In this document: one piece after another, positions 21,373 to 32,622 of the stretch
How the letters are laid out: each line of letters starts with the position of its first letter
Position numbering within the stretch: the first letter of the stretch is position 1
Assembly (NCBI GenBank): GCA_028564925.1
Contig: CM053029.1
Location: 296,089,168-296,153,167, forward strand
Direction of reading: 5' to 3'
Source: Lithobates sylvaticus
Taxonomy: Eukaryota > Chordata > Amphibia > Anura > Ranidae
DNA length: 64,000 nt
The notes under the pieces: generated by a model
The model's input: the letters and a program-made list of their open reading frames with translations, nothing else
Databases searched by the model: none
Told to the model about the DNA's origin: nothing
Translations under genes and position numbers: made by a program

Positions 21373-22936
21373 CTAGTATTTGGTTGCAAAACACTTGTAG
21401 GCAATCACAGAGGTCAGATGTTTTTTGTAATTGGTCACCAGGTTTGCAAACATCCCAGGAGGGATTTTGTCCCACTTCTCTTTGCACATCCTCTCCAAGT
21501 CATTAGGGTTTTGTGGCTGACATTTGGTACTTCGAACCTTCAGCTCACTCCACATATTTTCTATGGGATTAAGGTCTGGAGACTGGCTAGGCCACTCCAG
21601 GATCTTAATATGCTTCTTCTTGAGCCACTCATTTGTTGCATTGGTCATGTGTTTTGGATCATTGTCATGCTGGAATACCCATCCACGACCCATTTTCAAT
21701 GCCCTGGCTGAGGGAAGGAGGTTCTCACCCAAGATTTGATGGAACATGGCCCCGTCCATTGTCCCTTGGATGCAGTGAATTTGTCCTGTCCCCTTAGCAG
21801 AAAAACACCCCAAAGCATAATGTTTCCACCTCCATGTTTGACCATGGGGATGGTGTTCTTGGGGTCATAGGCAGCTTTCTTCCTCCTCCAAACAGTTGAG
21901 TTGATGCCACAGAGCTTGATTTTGGTCTCATCTGACCACAACACGTTCACCCACTGCTCCTCTGAATCATTCAAATGTTCATTAGCAAGCTTCAGACAGG
22001 CCTGTACATGTGCTTTCCTGAGCAGGGAGACCTTGTGGGTGCTGCAGCATTTCAGTCCTTCATGGTGTAGTGTGTTACCAATTGTTTTCTTGGTGACTAT
22101 GATCCCAGATGCCTTGAGATCATTGACGAGATACTACCGTGTAGTTCTGGGCTGATTCCTCACCATTCTCATGATCATTGAAACTCCACAAGGTGAGATC
22201 TTGCATTGAGCCCCAGAGCGAGGGAGATTGACAGTTTTTTTGTGTTTCTTCCATTTGCAAATAATCGCACCAACTGTTATACTCAGTGCCGGGACAAGGT
22301 CATCTAGTGCCCAGGGCAAAAATGCCAAATTGTGCCCCCCCCCAAGATATATGAGAATTATGTGTCAGCAAATAACCCCCCCTCCCCCCGAAAAAATCGA
22401 AATCAAGCACTAATCTGCATGCTTACCCCTAACCGTAATTTCCCCCTCCTCCCATTAAAAACCTGCCTCCTACTGAAATCCCCTAGCACAGATCTTTGCC
22501 CCCCTCCACCAACCCCCCCCCCCCCAGCTCAAATCCTCTCATTCCCCATATGCCCCCAGCACAAATCCACTCCCCCACCCCCAAAACAATTCCCCCCTCC
22601 TAGTACAAATCCTCTACCCCTCAAATTTCCCCATCTGAGCACAAATCCTCTCCCCGTCCCAGCACAAATTCTCCCAAATTCCCCATCCTAGCACAAATCT
22701 CCCCAAATTTCCCCTCCTAGCACAAATGCCCTCCCCCCAACCTCCTTGTGGTGCCCCCCCCACCTCACATGATGCCACAGTGCCCAGGGCAGCTGCCCCT
22801 CCTGCCCACCCCTTGTCCCGGCCCTGGTTCTACTCTCACCAAGCTGCTTGGCGATGGTCTTGTAGCCCATTCCAGCTTTGTGTAGGTCTATAATCTTGTC
22901 CCTGACATCCTTGGACAGCTCTTTAGTCTTGGCCAT
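21373..22936 (-). pseudogene. Tc1 transposase, broken
   Basis: The N-terminal helix-turn-helix ([20 protein letters not shown]) starts at the ATG at 22936 and is cut off after about 34 residues by the hAT MITE (22284-22826). The remainder resumes at about 22275. It carries an in-frame stop near 22134 and a frameshift near 21800. All three catalytic parts are readable: [18 protein letters not shown] and [11 protein letters not shown], with 34 residues between the second Asp and the Glu (DD34E). The final frame ends at 21373. The enzyme would cut at TA sites; this copy cannot. Confidence 0.9.
22284..22826. mobile_element. hAT-type MITE inside Tc1
   Basis: The ends CAGTGCCGGGACAAGG and CCTTGTCCCGGCCCTG are inverted repeats; the flanks GTTATACT and GTTCTACT are an 8-bp target duplication with one difference. 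The interior is C-rich (repeated CCCAGCACAAATCC phrases) and encodes nothing. Confidence 0.88.
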
Positions 22937-23420
22937 GGTGGAGAGATTGGAATCAGATTGATTGATTTTTTTAATGTGAACAGGTGTCTTTTATACAGGT
23001 AACAAGCTGAGATTAAGAGCACTCCCTTTAAGAACGAGCTCCTAAACTCAGCTTTTACCTATATTGTAGACACCTAGGAGCCAAAAATCTTGCTGATTGA
23101 TAGAGATCAAATACTTATTTCACTCATTAAAATGCAAATCCATTTTATAACTTTTTTGAAATGCATTTTTCAAGATATTTTGTTGTTATTCTGTCTCTCA
23201 CTGTTAAAATAAACCTACCATTAAAATTATAGACTGATCATTTCTTATCAGTGGGCAAACGTACAAAATCAGCAGGGGGTCAAATATTTTTTTCCCTCAC
23301 TGTATAGTGCAGGAGTCTGTAATGTACAATATAGTGTACAGAGTGCAGGAGTCTGTAATGTACAATATAGTTTATAGAGTGCAGGAGTCTGTTCAGCTGT
23401 CGGTAGACAATTTAGTATTA

Positions 23421-23836
23421 CAGGGGGTCCCCGGGTTACAAACAAGATAGGGACTGTAGGTTTGTTCTTAAGTTGAATCTGTTTGCAAGTTGGAAGAGGT
23501 ACATTTTTTAAGTGTAGCTCCATCTATTTTTAAGTTTTTTAGATAACATAGAGACATATCACCCCTGTAACATTTGTTTTGTTGTCTGTGCCCCTGTTCA
23601 GAAGATTTCACCTCACCTTCTGTCCCAATGACAATTGGATTTTGAAAATTTTGGGTTGTTAGGGAAACACGGACTGGTGATAAAGCTTCAGTGGAGACAC
23701 CTTTTTCCCATATTAACTCTTACAGGAGTGAATTTCCCTTCCTAGGGGTAGATTTCCTCTCACTTCCTGTTGTCTCCCTCTGTTTGTAAGTAGGAGTCGT
23801 TTGTAAGTCGGATGTTTGTAAGTAGGGGACCCCCTG
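23421..23836. mobile_element. MITE with CAGGGGGTCCCC ends, TA target
   Basis: CAGGGGGTCCCCGGGTTACA at the left and GGGGACCCCCTG at the right, flanked by TA on both sides, fit a Tc1/mariner-mobilised MITE. Subterminal TTTGTAAGT phrases repeat. No 8-bp duplication is present, which argues against hAT. Confidence 0.75.
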
Positions 23837-23929
23837 TATCTTGTTCAGCCAGCTGGTTCCTCCATCCACACAAGTTAGATAAATGAAGGAATCCAATCCC
23901 TACTTCCCGCTCACATGCCAATCTGTCCC

Positions 23930-24275
23930 CCAGTATAATCCTTCCATCGCTCCAGGTCATTCTGTCCCCTAGTATAATCCCCCCAGGTCAGTCTGTCCCC
24001 CAGTAGATTCCTTTTTTCTCCCACCCAGGTCATTCTGTCCCCCAGTATAATCCTCCCCAGGTCAGTCTGTCCCCCAGTATAATCCTCCCCAGGTCAGTCT
24101 GTCCCCCAGTATAATTTCCCCAGGTCAATCTGTCCCCCAGTATAATCCCCCCCAGGTCAGTCTGTCCCCCAGCATAATCCCCCCAGGTCATTCTGTCCCC
24201 CAGTAATACCCCCCCAGGTCATCCCCCCTGGGGGGATCGTACTGGGGACAGATTGACCCCCAGTACAATCCCTGC
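23930..24275. repeat. Minisatellite, about 31-bp unit
   Basis: Roughly ten imperfect units of AGGTCAGTCTGTCCCCCAGT followed by ATAATCCCCCC. Units vary in length and sequence, without the constant repeat/variable spacer pattern of CRISPR. Confidence 0.85.
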
Positions 24276-25489
24276 AATAGTTGATTCTATAGACCCGTAA
24301 TAGTTGCACAAATGTTTATTAAATCACTGTTTTTACGAAAAATACACTAAATTTATTATTAACACACATAAACACAACATAACTTAAAAAAATCCTGTTA
24401 AATTCCCACAAAGGCCTCATTCACCCGTGTGAGGGCTGTGTTTAGGTGCTCAGAGATGCAAAGATTTCCCATGCATCCCTGTGCAGGCAGTGCCATTATT
24501 GTCAATTAGGATGCAGTGACTGCATGGACACAGTTGCTGCTCCCAATCTGATGTCTTTGTGGGTGTTGGGCGCATGACCCTGAACATAGACAGTGTGACT
24601 TTGGGGACCCCTGCGTGAATGTCAAATTGAGAACAGCGACTGTGTGGCTGCTGCATCCCAATTGACCGCAATGGGCAGGGCCAGATTAAGAACATCATGG
24701 GCCTGGTGCTGAGGATTTTGGTGGGGCCTTTTATAAACAATAAATAAAAATGCAAACAATTTTTTGTTATAACAAATTAAATTAAAGAGAGAGAGAGAGA
24801 GGGAGGATGAGAGGGAGAGAAAGGTGATGAAAGAGGTGTTAGGGGTAAGGGAGGAAGGATGGGAGAGAAAGGGGGGATGAGAGAAAGAGGATGCACATGA
24901 GCATGCGTGGGAATGACATCAGCCCAGCCAAGGCAAGTGACCGAAGGCACAGAACCCGGAAGGAAGACCGGGTGAAGATGGAAGCACCCGGGCCGGATTG
25001 ATCACAGCACAGCACTGGAGGGCTCAGTCTGACAATTTAAGTGTACCCTAATGTGCTGTGCATACTTGTACATTATGGCATAACCTACCTCAGGGCCTCT
25101 AAAAAGTAGTAATGTTAGAAAAGTTTACTACCGCTTTAATATCATTGGAACCCAGGAGCCTCTCATGGGGCCCCTTACTGACCCGCATAGTTGCCAACAT
25201 TTCAAAAATATGTTCAGGGACACTTTTTTACAAGTGCTATATTTAGAGTAGCTGACATCCCCTATGTTTCTCTATACATCACAATAGTAATTACAAAATT
25301 AAATAAGTACTAATAATGGGGCAGAACAAATGTGAGGACTGAGATTTCCTTTAGTTGAACTAACAAAAGTGTGCCCATTATAGAGCTGGTAACATTGAGG
25401 ATATTCAGTATAATTTTAAAGAACTGTTTTTGTGGGTAAGAGGCATAGGGGAGGAGAATGGATGGTATAAAAGTGGGAAGTATGTGCAG

Positions 25490-25870
25490 GTGAGGGAGAG
25501 GAATGTGGAGGGTCTAACAGTGGGCACTATATGCATGAGAGGAGTGCGGAGGGTATGACAGAAGGCACTATGTACAGGAGAGGAGTGTGAAGAGTATGAC
25601 AGTGGGCAGTATGCACAGCAGAGGAGTGTGGAGGGTATGACAGTGAGCAGTATGTACAGGAGAGAAGTGTATGACAGCGGGCACTATGTACAGGAGAGGA
25701 GTGTGTAGGATATGACAGCGGGCGCTATGTATAGGAGAGAAGTGTGGAGGGTATGACAGTGAGCAGTATGTACAGGAGAGGAGTGTGGAGAGTATGACAG
25801 TGGGCACTATGTATAGAAAAGGAGTATGGAGGGTATGACAGTGGGCACTATGTATAGGAGAGGAGGATGA
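25490..25870. repeat. Tandem array inside hAT copy 1
   Basis: Units of about 40 bp built on GTATGACAGTGGGCACTATG and TACAGGAGAGGAGTGTGGAG. The same array with the same unit order is present in the second hAT copy, so it was part of the element before transposition. Confidence 0.85.
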
Positions 25871-26855
25871 AGGTTTGTGGATGTTTAAGGACTGTGTAGT
25901 GGTTAAGCGGGCCATACATGGATTGAAATTACACCAATTAAGCAGAGACCAGCCATAGTCGATCTATGTATGGGCTACCTGGTTTTACACAAGTCAACCT
26001 ATTAACCGACTTGAGTACAACCAGCCTGTCAGGTTTTCCCCTGTTACAATCAGTGCTGCCAGCTATAGTTGGCAACACTGATCATTGTATTCACTGGCAG
26101 AACACAATAACACTGCGGGAGTAATTTCCCCATCCACAGGTCAGCAGGTGAGAGGGTGTGTGGGGGCAGGCTGGGGAGAGATACTAGTCAGTGGCTGGGT
26201 AGGCACTGGTTAGTATCAGAGCCAGATACACACAGGTTACATATGCCACAATCGTTAGAGTGAGAACAATAATTCTAGCCTTATACCTCCTCTGTAACTC
26301 TAAACATGTAACCTGTAAAAAAATTTAAAGCATCGCTTAAGTACACGAAAGAAAATCGTGCTAACTTTAGTGTTTTTTTTTTTATTTGAATGAAACAGTT
26401 TCTTTCAAAAAAAAACTTTGAAAAATTGTTGCGCAAATATCGAGTAACATAAAAAGTTGCAAAGACCCCAATTTTTTTCCATAGGGTGTCTGCTAAAACA
26501 ATATATATAATGCTTGAGGGTTCTGAGTAATTTTCTATAAAAAAAAATAAAAAATGATGATTTTTACATGTAGGAGTAGAGAAGTGTCAGAATTGGCCTG
26601 GGTGGCAAGGGGTTAATTATCATAAGTAATATACAAATAATTATTATAAGCCCTGTGAGTTCATCCTCTCAGTCTGCTGCAGAGTGTTCCAGCTTATATT
26701 TATTAAACTGGCCGCTCTGTATGTAGCTTCTGATCGACTGCGCAAGCAGCCGTGTATCTCCGGAACCATAGATGATAGCAGCCATATTTTAACCAGTGCT
26801 GGAGTAGGTCTTTAGCTACCTACCCCCCAAATGTGGGGTTTCTGTGACTCCTGAT

Positions 26856-29571
26856 TAAGGATGAGCCCGGTGTTCGATTCGAACCCATGTTCGAATCGCG
26901 CACCGGGTGTTCGCGCACCGGCGGCCTCGCATATTATGTTTCAGTCAGTGTCAGCGTGTCATTGTGCCGCTGACTGCTGACAACAATATGTGCTTTATTT
27001 CTGGGGATATGTGTGTGCATGCTGTTAGAACAGCATTGCAGTATCACATCTGGGGGGTGTCTATAGGTGGCCTGTGAAGGAGGGCAGGTTTCCTGTGCTT
27101 AGAACTTTCCCTGCAAAAAAGTGTCATTTTTGCAGGAAGAAAGCTATTTAAATCACTCGCGGCTAATGAATTGATGGCTCCTGTAACACAGAGAGCTGTC
27201 ATTCATTAATAAAAAACAAAAAAAAAAAGCGTAGGGGTCCCCCCAAATTCAATAACCAGGCCCTTCAGGTCTGGGATGGATATTAAGGGGAACCCCAGCC
27301 AAAAAAAAAAAAAATGGCGTAGGGTCCCCCTCAAAATCCATACCAGACCCTTGAGGTCTGGTATGGATTTTAAGGGGAACCCTAGCCAAAAAAAATGGCG
27401 TGGGGTCCCCCTCAAAATCCATACCAGACCCTTATCCGAGCACGCAACCTGGCAGGCCGCAGGAAAAGAGGGGGGGACGAGAGCGGCCCCCCCCTCTCGC
27501 CTGAACCGTACCAGGCCACATGCCCTCAACATTGGGAGGATGCTTTGGGGGTCTAAGACCCCTAAAGCACCTTATCCCCATGTTGATGAGGACAAGGGCC
27601 TCTTCCCCACAACCCTGGCCGGTGGTTGTGGGGGTCTGCGGGCGGGGGGCTTATCGGAATCTGGAAGCCCCCTTTAACAAGGGGACCCCCAGATCCCGGC
27701 CCCCCCCCTGTGTGAAATGGTAAGGGGGTACAAAAGTACCCCTACCATTTCACCAAAAAAGTGGCAAAAATGGTAAAAATGACAGGAGACAGTCTTTGAC
27801 AATTCCTTTATTAAAATCTTCTTTCTTCTTTCTTCATCCTTCGGTTTCTTCATCTTCTCCTTCCTTCATCTTCTTCCATCTTCTTCTTCCATTTTCTTCT
27901 TCCTCCGATCCGCTTCTTCTTGCGCTGGTCTTCTCGTCCTTCTCGTCCGGCATCTTCTTCCGTCGGCGTCGGCGTCGGCGTCGGTGTCGGTGTCTCTGTC
28001 TCTTCTTGGGCCGCTCCGCGCAATGGGAGGCTCCCGCTGTGTGAGGCTCCGCTCCGTCTGACAGGTCTTTTATAATGGAGGGCACCTGGTGACCCCGCCC
28101 CCTCTGACGCACAGGGACGTCATGGGGAATTCCATGATGGCTTTCCCCATGACGTCAGAGGGGGGCGGGGTCACCAGGTGCCCTCCGTTTTAAAAGACCT
28201 GTCAGATGGAGCGGAGCCTCACACAGCGGGAGCCTCCCATTGCGCGGAGCGGCCCAAGAAGACACCGACACCGACGCCGACGCCGATGCCGACGGAAGAA
28301 GATGCCGGACGAGAAGGACGAGAAGACCAGCGCAAGAAGAAGCGGATCGGAGGAAGAAGAAAATGGAAGAAGAAGATGGAAGAAGATGAAGGAAGGAGAA
28401 GATGAAGAATCCGAAGGATGAAGAAAGAAGAAAGAAGATTTTAATAAAGGAATTGTCAAAGACTGTCTCCTGTCATTTTTACCATTTTTGCCACTTTTTT
28501 GGTGAAATGGTAGGGGTACTTTTGTACCCCCTTACCATTTCACACAGGGGGGGGCGGGATCTGGGGGTCCCCTTGTTAAAGGGGGCTTCCAGATTCCGAT
28601 AAGCCCCCCGCCCGCAGACCCCCACAACCACCGGCCAGGGTTTGGGGAAGAGGCCCTTGTCCTCATCAACATGGGGACAAGGTGCTTTAGGGGTCTTAGA
28701 CCCCCAAAGCATCCTCCCAATGTTGAGGGCATGTGGCCTGGTACGGTTCAGGCGAGAGGGGGGGCCGCTCTCGTCCCCCCCTCTTTTCCTGCGGCCTGCC
28801 AGGTTGCGTGCTCGGATAAGGGTCTGGTATGGATTTTGAGGGGGACCCCACGCCATTTTTTTTTGGGTGGGGTTCCCCTTAAAATCCATACCAGACCTCA
28901 AGGGTCTGGTATGGATTTTGAGGGGGACCCTACACCATTTTTTTTTTTTTTTTTGGCTGGGGTTCCCCTTAATTATCCATCCCAGACCTGAAGGGTCTGG
29001 TTATTGAATTTGGGGGGACCCCTACGCTTTTTTTTTCATTTTTTTTAATTTTTTTTATTTTTTATCAATGACTTTTTTTTATGAATGAGTTTCAATGAAT
29101 CACTGTTCTCTGTGTTACGGGAGCCGTGAATAAACATTAGCCGCGAGTGATTTTAAATAGCTTTTTTACTTTCAAAAATGACACTTTGCGCAGAGACAGT
29201 TCTAAACACGGGAAACATGCGCCCCTTTACAGGCATACTATAGACACCCCCCAGGTACGAAATTTAAAGGAATATTACACTTTTATTGTTTCAATTTAAG
29301 CATTATTAAAATCACTGCTCCTGAAAAAACGGCCGTTTTTAAAAAAAAAATTTGCATTGATACATGTCCCCTGGGGCAGGACCCAGGTCCCCAAACACTT
29401 TTTATGACATTAACATGCATATTAGCCTTTAAAATTAGCACTTTTAATTTCGAACGTTCGCATCCATTATAACTAATAGGGTTCTAAAGCTTGCACGGAC
29501 TTTAGGTCCGTTCGCGGGTTCTGGTGCGAGCCGAACGGGGGGGGGGGGGGGGGGTGTTCGGCTCATCCCTA
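26856..29571. mobile_element. 2.7-kb foldback (snap-back) element
   Basis: Ends TAAGGATGAGCC and GGCTCATCCCTA with an 8-bp duplication CTCCTGAT (26848-26855, 29572-29579), confirmed by the uninterrupted site in the second hAT copy. Nearly the whole element is one inverted repeat: arms of about 1.27 kb (26856-28130) and 1.43 kb (28141-29571) meet at a centre near 28135. Arms are almost identical near the centre and more diverged outward. Within each arm a shorter module (AAATCCATACCAGACC) is itself repeated. The 8-bp duplication suggests hAT-type mobilisation. Nothing is encoded. Confidence 0.9.
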
Positions 29572-30071
29572 CTCCTGATCGCTGAGCTACAACCCTCAAA
29601 GTTGATGTTTTTTTTTTTTTGAAATTTTTTTTTGAAATTTTTTTTTGAAATTTTTTTTTTTTTTTTTTTTGGGGCAAATGGGCCTATTTTGAGAAAGGGG
29701 CCTGGAGCTGCAGCTCCAATAGCCCCTATGTTAATCCGGCCCTGGCAATGGGACTGCTTGCACAGAGATGCATAGAACACCTGTATATCCCTGTGTGAAC
29801 GAGGCCTTACTATGTTTTTCTTCTTTTAAGTAATTTTTTTTTACTGTGTTATTTTTTATATTTTTTACTTTTTTTGAGGGGGGGCTTTGGTGAAACATTA
29901 GGGCTGTAATAAGACCTCTGCTGTCTTTTTCATGAGACAGAGAAAGGGACATATAGTCCTCATTCCCTTTCTCTGCAGCCTAAGACCCCATACTCACTAT
30001 TAGATTTTCTGAAGATTTTTGTCTTGAGATTTACCAAAACCATGTAGTGTTTGTGCAAATTGAAACTCTTA

Positions 30072-30491
30072 TGCCGCGTACACACGCTCGGAATTTCCAA
30101 CAACAAATGTTCAATGGGAGCTTGTTGGAAATTCCGACCGTGTAGGCTTCATCGAACATTTGCTGTCGGAATTTCCAACAACAAAAATTTGAGAGCTGGC
30201 TCTCAAATTTTCCGACAACAAAACTTGTTGTCGGAAATTCCGATTGTGTGTACACAATTCTGTCGTACAAAATTCCACGCATGCTCAGAATCAAGCAGAA
30301 GAGCCCCACTGGCTATTGAACTTCATTTTTCTCGGCTCATCGAACGTCTTGTACGTCTCCTTGTTCCTGACGTTTGGAATTTCCGACAACATTCGTGCGA
30401 CCGTGTATAGGCAAAACAAGTTTGAGCCAACATCCGTCGCAAAAGAATCCAGGATTTTGTTGTCAGAATGTCCAAGCATGTGTACGCAGCA
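30072..30491. mobile_element. Harbinger MITE, 420 bp
   Basis: TGCCGCGTACACACGC at the left and ATGTGTACGCAGCA at the right, with TTA duplications (30069-30071, 30492-30494). It shares end type, subterminal TCGGAATTTCC palindromes and the GCATGCTCAGAA block with Harbinger-B, so it is an internally deleted or end-derived relative moved by that family's proteins. Confidence 0.88.
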
Positions 30492-30494
30492 TTA

Positions 30495-31700
30495 AGATTT
30501 GACCTCATATTATATGGTTTTGGTAAATCTGAAGACAAAAATATGCAGAAAATCTAATAGTGTGTATGGGGTCTTTAATGAATGAACACAGGAGCAATCG
30601 GTACTGATTTCATTCAAAAAAGGGCTGGGAAACTTGACATGTCCTATTTACCACCCCCCCCCCCCCCCCCATTTTACTTCCTTCCTCACAACTAGAGCTG
30701 TCAGCAGAGACCTGCTGGTATATGTGCTGCTGCATCGACTTCTCTGACAGGTACTCGCTGGCTAGATGGAATAGTCGGCTTTACTACTGTAGCGCTGGTA
30801 TTTTTGCCATGTAATGCATTTAATAGGACTATGTTGATAGATGGGTATTTGGCTCCCTCTACTGGCATACTATGCAAAAGACTTGTTTTAACTTTTTCAT
30901 AACAGCAAGCAGGAAGTGACTTAATTGTTTACTTTGCCAAAGGACTCACCTACCCAGAATGCCCACTCACCTACCCATGAACACTGAGAGGCTGAACTGC
31001 ATGCTAGGTAGGTAATAAAAGTTCCCGCACTGCCATTTTCTCTCTCTTTCTGCTGGGACGCGTGACCAGCCTACTGGGATCTGTATGTGGGCATCCAGAA
31101 GAGCCACGGCCTACATCGTGCGGAGCGGAGCAGCAACTACAGAAACAGCCTCTTCACAGTCTGCTGGAGCAGCGGTGCGATCCGAGCGGAGGATCCAGAG
31201 TATCTGACGGAGCCAGACGGAGGTCCCGGTCGTCTTGTGGAGTGGTGCAGCATTGCAGAGCTGACTGGCAGCAGGACGGAGACTATGTGAGCGGAGGCAT
31301 CCACCCATCCAAGCCTGGTGTGGTGAGAGGGCTGTTGCCCAGAAGTTAAATATAGCACTTCACACAGTTAGACTTATTGCATAGCATTGCTGGGACCTGT
31401 GGTCCCACAGAGCAGTTCTCTTCAAGTTGAACTACACTGACATAGGCCTCAAAGCCTGATTTCATTACCAAGTGACTGACATTGAGAAGTACATTCCCAG
31501 GGAAGGAGTTCACAAATACATTGCACGAGCAAAGTCACTGTTTTATATTATTCTACACTACTTTACTGGTTGGACATCCTGTGGATTTTAAATACTGCAG
31601 TATAAATGGCTAGCTGAAGAAAAGAAGACAAGAGACTCTATCCTTTACTGTAAGGCCTTACAGCTTTACTATTACTTACCATAAACTGTAGGGGGGGTTA
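30495..31700. other. No gene; possible LTR-like stretch
   Basis: A TAATAAAAG box near 31014 followed by a GC-rich leader resembles an LTR promoter, but matching ends or internal genes were not found. There is a C-run near 30653-30670. The short frames at 31062-31358 overlap on both strands and have no motif. Confidence 0.3.
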
Positions 31701-32622
31701 TTAACCACTTTCAGACTGGACCAATTTGTAGCCAAAGGACCAGGCCCCTTTTTGCGATTCGGCACTGCGTCGCTTTAACTGACAATTGCACGGTCGTGCG
31801 ACATGGCTCCCAAACAAAATTGACGTCCTTTTTTTCCCACAAATAGAGCTTTCTTTTGGTGGTATTTGATCGCCCCTGCGGTTTTTATTTTTTGCGCTAT
31901 TAAAAAAGAGCGACAATTTAAAAAAAAACGCATTCTTTTTTACTTTTTGCTATAATAAATATCCCCCAAAAATATATAAAAAAAAAATTTTTCCTCAGTT
32001 TAGGCTGATACATATCCCTCTACATATTTTTGGTTAAAAAAAAAAAAAATCGCAATAAGTTTTATAGCATTTTTATTAATATTTTTTATTTTACTAGTAA
32101 TGGCGGCGATCAGCGATTTTTATTGTGACTGCGACATTACACATCGAACACATCGGACATTTTTGACACATTTTTGGGACCATTGTCATTTATACAGCAA
32201 TCAATGCTATTTAAATGCATTGATTCCTGTATAAATGACACTGGCAGTGAAGGGGTTAACCACTAGGTGGCAGTGTAGGGGTTACATGTACCTAGAGGGG
32301 TGTTTGTAACTGTGGGGGGGCGTGGCTGTCAGCTAGTGAATGCTGATCTCTGCTCCAATCACAGGGAGCAGAGATTGGCGTCACTAGTTGCTAGGCAGAA
32401 CAGGGAGATGCTGTTTATTTCCGCATCTCCCCGTTCAGCCTTCCCGTGAGACGATCGCGGGTATCCCCGCGGCGATCGAGTCCGCGGGACCCGCGACCGG
32501 CCTCCCGGGGGTCCCGACCGGCACGAGCGCGCGCCTTAAAGGGGACGTACCTGTACGCCCTTATGCCTGTCCGTGCCATTCTGTCGACGTACATCGCTGT
32601 GCGCCGGTCGGAAAGCGGTTAA
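31701..32622. mobile_element. TTAA-type MITE, copy 2
   Basis: TTAACCACTTTCAGAC at the left and GGTCGGAAAGCGGTTAA at the right form inverted ends within TTAA targets. Internal blocks (GAGCTTTCTTTTGGTGGTAT) are the reverse complement of those in copies 1 and 3. The right half is GC-rich. No protein is encoded. Confidence 0.85.

Larger units (their letters stand above)
21164..23302 (-). mobile_element. Tc1-like transposon, broken, with nested hAT MITE
   Basis: Inverted ends of about 40 bp (CAGGGAAAAAAGTATTTGAT at the left; the complement of CAGTGAGGGAAAAAAATATT at the right) are flanked by TA dinucleotides at 21162 and 23303. Without the 543-bp insertion plus its duplication it would be about 1.59 kb, the usual Tc1 size. 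The transposase gene runs leftwards. Confidence 0.92.
24676..29744. mobile_element. 2.3-kb non-autonomous hAT, copy 1, with nested foldback element
   Basis: Ends CAGGGCCAGATTAAG and TTAATCCGGCCCTG, with the perfect 8-bp target duplication GCAATGGG (24668-24675, 29745-29752). Without the nested 2,716-bp element the length is about 2.35 kb. No transposase or other protein is encoded. It contains a GA-rich stretch, a tandem array (about 25490-25870) and, near 26630, the truncated end of a TTAA-type element (GCAAGGGGTTAA). A near-identical copy lies at 50738-53077 in the same orientation. Confidence 0.93.
24411..29808. mobile_element. Small MITE split by the hAT insertion
   Basis: AAGGCCTCATTCAC at the left and GTGTGAACGAGGCCTT at the right are inverted ends of one element of about 320 bp, now separated by the 5-kb hAT nest at 24676-29744. 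Internal phrases (GAGATGCA near both ends) support their belonging together. Confidence 0.65.

Noticed and set aside
23930-24275. CRISPR-like array of about 31-bp repeats
   Set aside because: Repeat units are imperfect and contiguous with no unique spacers, and the genome is eukaryotic.
25568-25915. 115-codon minus-strand frame
   Set aside because: A product of the tandem array in the hAT element; it recurs as a shorter piece at 51634-51873.
27796-28459. Ser/Phe- and Arg-rich frames on both strands near the foldback centre
   Set aside because: They are mirror images generated by the inverted arms and simple (TTC)n-like sequence.
31062-31358. Possible short gene near a TAATAAAAG box
   Set aside because: Frames overlap on both strands and are rich in Ser/Arg/Gly without a motif; more like untranslated leader or LTR sequence.
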